Positions 58,771 to 64,000 of a DNA stretch of 64,000 nt are shown piece by piece. The position numbers and the translations under genes are program-made. Source of the stretch: Limnobaculum allomyrinae (lineage in GTDB: Bacteria > Pseudomonadota > Gammaproteobacteria > Enterobacterales > Enterobacteriaceae); assembly GCF_016649425.1 (NCBI RefSeq), contig NZ_JADRCR010000002.1:692575-756574 (forward strand), given 5' to 3'. Below the pieces are notes generated by a model. That model ran no database searches, was not told the origin of the DNA, and saw only the letters and a list, made by a program, of their open reading frames with translations. Numbering within the stretch: the stretch's first letter is position 1; every line of letters begins with the position of its first letter.

Positions 58771-60498
58771 GCTTTACTGATGGATGAAGTGGCCAATGCT
58801 GCCAGTGGATGGGATGGAAAATCGCTGACTAAAGCAGGTGCGGGAACGTTGGAGCTGTCAAAAGCCAACCTCTATACCGGTGCAACGTTGATTAATGGTG
58901 GCACCTTGTTGGCAGGACATACCGACATTATTGCTCAGAGTTCACAGTTAAATGTTGGTGAGGGTGCCACCTTTGATTTGAATAGCTTTGACCAACACGT
59001 AAATAATCTGACCGGCTCAGGTAATGTGGTATTGGGAAATGCACAGTTAATGGCCAATAACAGCCTTGATAGTACATTTAGTGGTGTCATTGATGGCTTT
59101 GGTAGCCTGAGTAAAACCGGCAACGGTGCTCTGATACTTACCAATGACAATACCTTTACCGGCAGCACGACGATTAATGAAGGTACCTTACAACTTGGCA
59201 ATGGTGGCACAACTGGCCGGGTGACCGGAGCCATAATTAATAACGCTCAACTGACCTTTAACCACAGCGATGATTATGCCTACGGTGGAGTTATTAGCGG
59301 TAGCGGAATATTGACACAACAAGGGACAGGGCAACTGAGCTTTAATCAAAATCAGACTTATAGCGGTGTCACCAATGTCAATGCCGGTCGTCTGGTTCTG
59401 ATGAATGATGCTTTGCTGGCCAATACCCCATCCGTTTCTGTAGCAGAGGGCGCCATACTGGGTGGCTATGGCGGCGTTGGTGGTGATGTGACTAACCATG
59501 GTCTGTTAGCGGTAGCAGATGCATTACCGGGCATGAGTGATAGCCCGGCCGGTGTATTTACCGTTGGTGGTCAGTTGGTTAACAGTGGTGAATTACGCAT
59601 GGCCAGTCCATTACCCGCCAGCCAACTGGTCGTGAAAGGCAACTATGTGGGTAATAACGGTTTGCTGACTCTCAGCACGGTCTTGGGTGATGATAACTCT
59701 GCCACCGATAAGCTGATAGTTCAGGGGGATACCTCTGGCTCTACCCGAGTGGTAGTGAATAACTCTGGTGGCAATGGAGCTTCTACGGTGAATGGCATCG
59801 AGATCATTCGCGTTGGCGGGCAATCAAACGGCCAGTTTACACTGGCGAATCGGGTGGTGGCTGGTGCCTATGAATACAGCCTGAATCAGGGGCTGCCGAC
59901 TCAGGCTGATGGTAACTGGTATCTGCGCTCGGTCAGTGATGAAGGGGATGATACACCACAGTGGAGACCGGAGAGCGGTGCCTATTTGGGCAATCAGTCA
60001 ATGGCGGCACTGATGCAGATTCATACGCTGTTTGACCGTCAGGGTGCTCAATATACCCAGAACAATGGTAGCTCATGGGGTCGGATTATCGGCGGGCATA
60101 CGGAAAGCAACGCGGCTGGTGGTCATGTAGGTATGGAGGGTGACTATACGCTGGTGCAGTTTGGTAGCGATATGGCAACTTACCAGCAGGATACTCAGCG
60201 GCTGCAAGTTGGGCTAATGGGCAGTTGGGGAAATGGGGATACTGATGCCACTGGTAACAGCGATTTAAATGGCGTGCATCATTCTGCTACTGGTTCGTTG
60301 AATGGCTTCAACCTCGGTGCTTATGCCACCTGGTTTGCTGACGCACAACAGAAGAGCGGAGCCTACGTTGACAGCTGGACACAGTACGGCTGGTACGATA
60401 ACGATGTTCAGGGCGAAGGTCAGGGTTCTGACAGTTATGATTCCCGCTTGTGGAGCTCATCGCTGGAAGTTGGTTATAGCCTGATGCTGAACCCATAA
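48877..60498 (+). pseudogene. Autotransporter passenger repeats and first part of beta-barrel, same frame, ended by TAA
   Basis: The same reading frame continues after the TGA (first possible start GTG 48940) for about 3870 codons. It holds nine or so repeats of about 363 residues, each with GLTW-[LEQ]-AG-x4-[45 protein letters not shown] and [12 protein letters not shown], i.e. a long beta-helix. From about 59990 the sequence changes to an autotransporter barrel: GNQSMAALMQIHTLFDRQG, SSWGRIIGGH, LQVGLMGSWGNG, GFNLGAYATWFAD, SLEVGY. The barrel is then cut by TAA 60496-60498. In a working protein the barrel would carry the passenger through the outer membrane as an adhesin or surface fibre. 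Here the lack of signal peptide and the stops argue for a decayed gene. Confidence 0.85.
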
Positions 60499-60903
60499 AA
60501 TGAGAAACATTTATTACGCCTGACGCCACAGGCTCAGGTTATCTATAGTCGATATACCGCCGATACTTTCACTGACTCCAGTAATACTCGGGTAAGCGGC
60601 CAGAATAATGAGACTTACAGCACTCGTCTGGGTGTCCGTCTGTCAGACGATATTCTGGATGATGCCTATGCGGTTCAGCCATACGCCGAGCTTAACTGGT
60701 GGCATCATAACCAGAACTCATCGGTAACTCTCGACACGATGCATATTGAAGAGAACGTACCTAAAGATCGCGGTGAGTTGAAACTGGGTATTCAGGGTAA
60801 CTTTAGTCAAAACTGGCAGGGTTGGATAAACGTTAGCGGCACTGACGATTTTGACCATTATCAGAAGCTGGAAGGCGCGGTTGGCGTGCGTTATGTCTGG
60901 TAA
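60499..60903 (+). pseudogene. C-terminal autotransporter barrel remnant downstream of the TAA
   Basis: 134 codons in the same frame as the preceding segment: NEKHLLRLTPQAQVIYSRY, TRLGVRLSDDILDDAYAVQPYAELNWWH, RGELKLGIQGNFSQNWQGW and the end KLEGAVGVRYVW, then TAA 60901-60903. The terminal aromatic residue after alternating hydrophobics is the usual outer-membrane insertion signal. One base change in the TAA would give a complete barrel. Confidence 0.88.
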
Positions 60904-60928
60904 ATAGCGATAATATTCACCACCAATT

Positions 60929-60966
60929 AAACAGGCCATATTGCTGAGATGCATTATGGCCTGTTT
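60929..60966. terminator. Bidirectional terminator between autotransporter and T6SS lipoprotein gene
   Basis: Arms AAACAGGCCATA (60929-60940) and TATGGCCTGTTT (60955-60966), perfect, followed by ATTTCT on the plus strand and preceded by TTAATT on the other. Confidence 0.8.
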
Positions 60967-61011
60967 ATTTCTGATTATTTAGTTCAGTTTGAATAATTAA
61001 ATTGGCTTAAA

Positions 61012-61785
61012 TCAGCGCCGTATCTTCTCAAAATGAGTCGCAAAGTTTTTTGCCGCCTCAATATAAGACTCTTCTTTAATTTTGATGATCTGATTCAGCT
61101 TGGTTTGATCCGACTGAAAAGGAACGCTCATAAATTCACTTTCCGTATTGGGTGGGGTGTACATCACCCACATGCCGTTTTTCACATCAACGCTGGCAAA
61201 GCGAATACTGTAGCGTAGTAGTTTGGTCTCTTTAGGGATCTCTCCACTGTGGTAAGGCAGCCAGACTACCTGAATGTTATCTTTATCCGGCATACCCAGT
61301 TCAAGGGTTCCCCAGTAGACAATGATCTTGTCCTGTCTGGCTTTTGCGGACGCCAGACGTAGGGAGCGGATATAGTTAGGCTGTGGTGCCTCTTCCTGCT
61401 CCTCATTTTTTCTGGCAACCGGAGAACGTTGTTTGGATGGTGACAATCCTGAATAGACGGAAACGCTGAAGTAATTCATCATTTCCTGCTGCATTACTGC
61501 ATCCGGCACAGTGGCACCTGATTGTACTAACACAATTTGTGCCCGACTGGGGATCAGAAAGCTACTCTTGCTGGCTTCTCTTACCGCCTGCTGGATGTCG
61601 TGTTCAGTAATCTCGACAAAAGGGTCGATATCTAATACTTCCTGTTCTGTTAGCCCATTTTTTGCGGTTAAACCGGCGGCTCTGGATTTAAAATCCGGAT
61701 TGGATGAGCAGCCGGAAAGGGCTACAGATAGCAGCAGTAACAGAGGCAGGAAGCGTCCTGAACCAAAATATTTATTTGACCGCAT
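61012..61785 (-). CDS. Lipoprotein of the T6SS cluster, function unknown
   Basis: 257 aa. The signal MRSNKYFGSGRFLPLLLLLSVALSGC ends in the lipobox LSGC (Cys26), so an envelope lipoprotein. The mature part has an IVLVQSGATVPDAVMQQEMMNYFSVSVYSGL segment and a C-terminal helix. It does not look like TssJ, which is shorter. It is 39 bp downstream of the VasL-type gene and on the same strand, so it is probably the last gene of the T6SS unit. A role at the envelope with the secretion system is inferred only from position. Confidence 0.75.
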   Translation of the reverse strand: MRSNKYFGSGRFLPLLLLLSVALSGCSSNPDFKSRAAGLTAKNGLTEQEVLDIDPFVEITEHDIQQAVREASKSSFLIPSRAQIVLVQSGATVPDAVMQQEMMNYFSVSVYSGLSPSKQRSPVARKNEEQEEAPQPNYIRSLRLASAKARQDKIIVYWGTLELGMPDKDNIQVVWLPYHSGEIPKETKLLRYSIRFASVDVKNGMWVMYTPPNTESEFMSVPFQSDQTKLNQIIKIKEESYIEAAKNFATHFEKIRR

Positions 61786-61824
61786 GGTGTTGTCCTTTTA
61801 TGCGTAAAACTGCAATCGGGCTGA

Positions 61825-63171
61825 TTAACGTTTTTCTTTGAGTAATTGGTGGTACTGACTTAATAAACTGTTTAACCGCTGTTCCAACAGCTGGTTCTTT
61901 TCTGGTATCGGCTGTTCAGCTTCAACCAACTGCCTTAGCACTTCTTCAACCGGTTCTTGCTCACTCAACTGACGCTGAATGGCAGTAAGGGAATTCCTTA
62001 ACTGCGCGTAAGCCGGAGGATTTCGTTGCGATTCTGCCTGATTTAGCTGACGGAGCAGGGCTGCAATTTTTTTTTGCACCTGAATGTAATTATCATTTAG
62101 CGAGTTTTGATTGCGCTGGGTGCTGAGAAATTGTTCCCATTGCTGTTTGACCGAGGCAGCCTTTTTGGAGTCTGGCCATAGCTGAACTATCAATGCACTC
62201 AGGTTGTCACCGTAATATCGGCTGGCCAGTGGTGACTGACCGGTAAGGGAGGTCAGTTGTTGCTGATAAGCGGTTAAATCGGGCTGTGGGCGATAAAATG
62301 GCTCTGTTTGTAACCGATTGGCATATTGAATGATTTCCTGCTGGGGTAACGGTGAGAACAGATGTGTTTCCATCAGACGTGGCGGTTGTTGATTACCATA
62401 CATAAAGCCGATAAACGCCGCACTGGCAAGTAATACGCCAGCAATAAAACCATGCCATGCTTTGACTCTGGGGGCGGGTGGCGCTGGTGAGAACGGCAAA
62501 TTAACGGATACCGGTGGTTGAGGAGCCTGATGAATATGAACCGGTGCCTGAGTCTGTTCAGGTTTTTCTACGACTTCAGGCACTGACTTAGTTTCTGGTT
62601 CCGGTGTGATTTCGGGAGGTAATATCGCCTGTTGTCGATCCTGTCTGAGTTGCTCCACTGCCCGCTTTTCCAGCGTTTCACGGGTGTTAATGACAAACTT
62701 GTACAGCTCAATAACTTTGGACTCTTTTTTTAACTTCCGTGACTGCAATACCTCGGTAATTCGTTTTAGCGGTTGCTCTAACTGGAGTAACAGGGGAATA
62801 TCCGCCGCTTTAAATTTGTAGTTACGGATATCTTGTCCAATACGGTTATTCAGCCAGTCCAGCATCTCTATGCGAGCGGTTTCGCTTTCAGGCCAGAGCG
62901 TATCCCAATAGCGTTCAATCAATTCAGCAATTAGGGTGCAACCGTCGCTAAAGCCGGTCAGACCGGCGATCCGGGTCTCAGCCAAGGTGGCATAACAGGC
63001 GGTTTGCAGGTCGATACCATTTTTGCTGAACAATTCTGACGACAGGGTTTTAATCAGCTCAAAATCAACCTCAGAGGCTGCCGGGTTGCTGAGCTTATTT
63101 ACTTCATTGCGTATTTCTGTAAATTCCAGGTAATTACGCGGGTCGCCCCCGGCATGGAAATCCCTGTGCAT
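61825..63171 (-). CDS. T6SS ImpA_N/VasL-type membrane protein
   Basis: The frame opens at 63219, but ATG 63171 (MHRDFHAGGDPRNYLEF) has GGAGG eight bases upstream and leaves a hairpin-bearing gap after tssM, so 448 aa is preferred. The N-terminal half is ImpA_N-like (GGDPRNYLEFTEIRNEV, RIAGLTGFSDGCTLIAELIERYWDTLWP). A Pro-rich linker, one membrane helix (about 240-259, WHGFIAGVLLASAAFIGFMYG) and a Gln-rich coiled C-terminal part of VasL type follow. TssA-family proteins steer sheath assembly; the membrane-anchored VasL-like form is an accessory whose role is not settled. It lies directly after tssM. Confidence 0.82.
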   Translation of the reverse strand: MHRDFHAGGDPRNYLEFTEIRNEVNKLSNPAASEVDFELIKTLSSELFSKNGIDLQTACYATLAETRIAGLTGFSDGCTLIAELIERYWDTLWPESETARIEMLDWLNNRIGQDIRNYKFKAADIPLLLQLEQPLKRITEVLQSRKLKKESKVIELYKFVINTRETLEKRAVEQLRQDRQQAILPPEITPEPETKSVPEVVEKPEQTQAPVHIHQAPQPPVSVNLPFSPAPPAPRVKAWHGFIAGVLLASAAFIGFMYGNQQPPRLMETHLFSPLPQQEIIQYANRLQTEPFYRPQPDLTAYQQQLTSLTGQSPLASRYYGDNLSALIVQLWPDSKKAASVKQQWEQFLSTQRNQNSLNDNYIQVQKKIAALLRQLNQAESQRNPPAYAQLRNSLTAIQRQLSEQEPVEEVLRQLVEAEQPIPEKNQLLEQRLNSLLSQYHQLLKEKR

Positions 63172-63190
63172 AAACGAACCTCCCAAAAGG

Positions 63191-63209
63191 GCCGGACGCG
63201 GAGTCCGGC
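63191..63209 (-). other. GC hairpin between tssM and the VasL-type gene
   Basis: GCCGGAC-GCGGA-GTCCGGC, seven-bp stem, no T-run on the coding strand. It is probably an mRNA processing or stability element rather than a full stop. Confidence 0.6.
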
Positions 63210-63219
63210 CATACTGCAC

Positions 63220-64000
63220 TTAATACAAGGTGTCTGGTAAGTTGAACTGGCTAAATAGTCCACCGGCAAACGGATTATCAGATTCATCAATAAACACACG
63301 ATAGATGATGTAACCGTTATCGATGTCGTAACGCACATCAAACGAGTTATTGCTGACGTTGGTTAACTTGCCGGAGTTAATCATACGCAGCAGCCCCCAG
63401 GCACTGGTGTAGCTCAGGGTCTTATTGCTGCGTTCACCACCCACCAGAGTCAGTTTACTTTCTACGTTATCCCGCATGGAGTTCGGCCAAATCAGACGTA
63501 CCGGAATGCTGCTGGAGTGGCGGTATTCCACTAACTGCCCGTCCAGATTCAGAATGCCGCGACGGCGATTGCCCGACATGTTGATCGGTTGAATAGAGAA
63601 CTGAATACCTAATCCATTCTGTTTCTTAAAGAAGGTGCGGCGGATCTTCTCAGCGATTTCTAACTGGCGCAGAATATTTGGATGAATCAGCGATTTATCT
63701 GACTCATTCATGCTCCATTCATTATCAATAAACACTTTCAGGTTTTGCTGATAGAAGGAGTCCAGTGTTCCGCCGTAGCCAAAGAAGCGTTCAAATTCGC
63801 TTAATGGTACATCCAGTTTGGCATTTGGCGAGAATGGATAGCGTTGAGCCAGTCCCTGACGGTATGGGGTGACCACTTTGTCATTCCATTCCACTTCAAG
63901 AGAACGAATCGCTTCAATCATGATCACGTTCCACACTTCGGTTGCCAGTTCATTAACCCAGCGGCCAAGGGGTTCCGGCAGAGATTTAGATAACTGTTGC
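63220..64000 (-). CDS. tssM: T6SS membrane-complex protein TssM (IcmF), C-terminal part
   Basis: The frame is open at the window end, so only the last 259 residues are seen (beginning QQLSKSLPEPLGRWVNELATEVWNVIM). It has the IcmF C-terminal [11 protein letters not shown] region: YPFSPNAKLDVPLSEFERFFGYGGTLDSFYQQNL, then IQPINMSGNRRRGILNLDGQLVEYRHSSSIPVRLIWPN, and SAWGLLRMINSG. TssM spans the inner membrane and forms, with TssJ and TssL, the T6SS envelope complex. The rest of the cluster should lie beyond base 64000. Confidence 0.92.
   Translation of the reverse strand, partial: QQLSKSLPEPLGRWVNELATEVWNVIMIEAIRSLEVEWNDKVVTPYRQGLAQRYPFSPNAKLDVPLSEFERFFGYGGTLDSFYQQNLKVFIDNEWSMNESDKSLIHPNILRQLEIAEKIRRTFFKKQNGLGIQFSIQPINMSGNRRRGILNLDGQLVEYRHSSSIPVRLIWPNSMRDNVESKLTLVGGERSNKTLSYTSAWGLLRMINSGKLTNVSNNSFDVRYDIDNGYIIYRVFIDESDNPFAGGLFSQFNLPDTLY

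Noticed and set aside
43851-59823. Many long minus-strand open frames across the autotransporter
   Set aside because: They recur in register with the repeats and are Pro/Val/Leu-rich mirror images of Gly/Thr/Asn codons; no ribosome sites. They are shadows of the repetitive coding strand.

Overview
The window comes from a gammaproteobacterium of the order Enterobacterales. The evidence is the block pncC-recA-recX-alaS-csrA-tRNA-Ser(GCU)-tRNA-Arg(ACG)x3, a SOS box in the recA promoter like that of E. coli, and a full enterobacterial maltose gene set. The moderate GC content, the T6SS edge and the style of the intergenic repeats suggest a non-E. coli lineage, perhaps Budviciaceae (Pragia/Budvicia/Limnobaculum). 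That family call is inference from memory only.

Layout. 1-2950 (minus): an operon of a ROK repressor, an unrecognised cytosolic protein and an MFS carrier (cut by the window edge), with a perfect 25-bp inverted repeat at its promoter. 3.1-8.2 kb (minus): an MdfA-like drug/H+ antiporter, then a lipoprotein penicillin-acylase homologue translationally coupled to an acyltransferase-3 membrane protein. 8.4-9.5 kb: mltB. 9.5-20.6 kb: about 11 kb of accessory DNA between mltB and pncC, which are adjacent in E. coli. It starts with two facing copies of a dispersed intergenic repeat and holds an SDR oxidoreductase, a beta-glucoside operon (RpiR regulator, EIIBCA, GH1 phospho-beta-glucosidase), a second LamB porin, an unknown protein, and a LysR/MFS pair. 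20.7-26.9 kb: the conserved recA-csrA-tRNA backbone. 26.9-28.2 kb: gene-poor AT-rich DNA with one short ORF encoding a 47-aa secreted cysteine-rich peptide.

28.3-42.8 kb: all maltose genes lie together (malG-malF-malE, then divergent malK-lamB-malM, then convergent malQ-malP, then divergent malT). In E. coli they occupy two distant loci. MalT-box-like and CRP-like sites sit in both divergent promoters, but the system looks recently broken. malT stops matching MalT near codon 432 and continues in frame into a giant autotransporter. malK carries a 20-bp tandem duplication that shifts the frame of its last residues.

42.8-60.9 kb: about 18 kb of autotransporter, built mostly of roughly 363-residue repeats (some nearly identical at DNA level) and ending in a beta-barrel. 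The reading frame is continuous from the malT start to 60903 except for two in-frame stops (TGA 48874-48876, TAA 60496-60498). It has no visible export signal, so it is best read as a chimeric, decayed gene, or as an assembly join that must be excluded. 61.0-64.0 kb (minus): the edge of a type VI secretion cluster (tssM C-terminus, VasL/ImpA_N-type protein, lipoprotein).

The most notable items are the malT-autotransporter chimera with its nonsense codons, the malK frameshifting duplication, a 17-bp palindrome shared by the PTS promoter and the extra LamB promoter, the secreted Cys-rich peptide, and the hairpin-rich dispersed repeat family.
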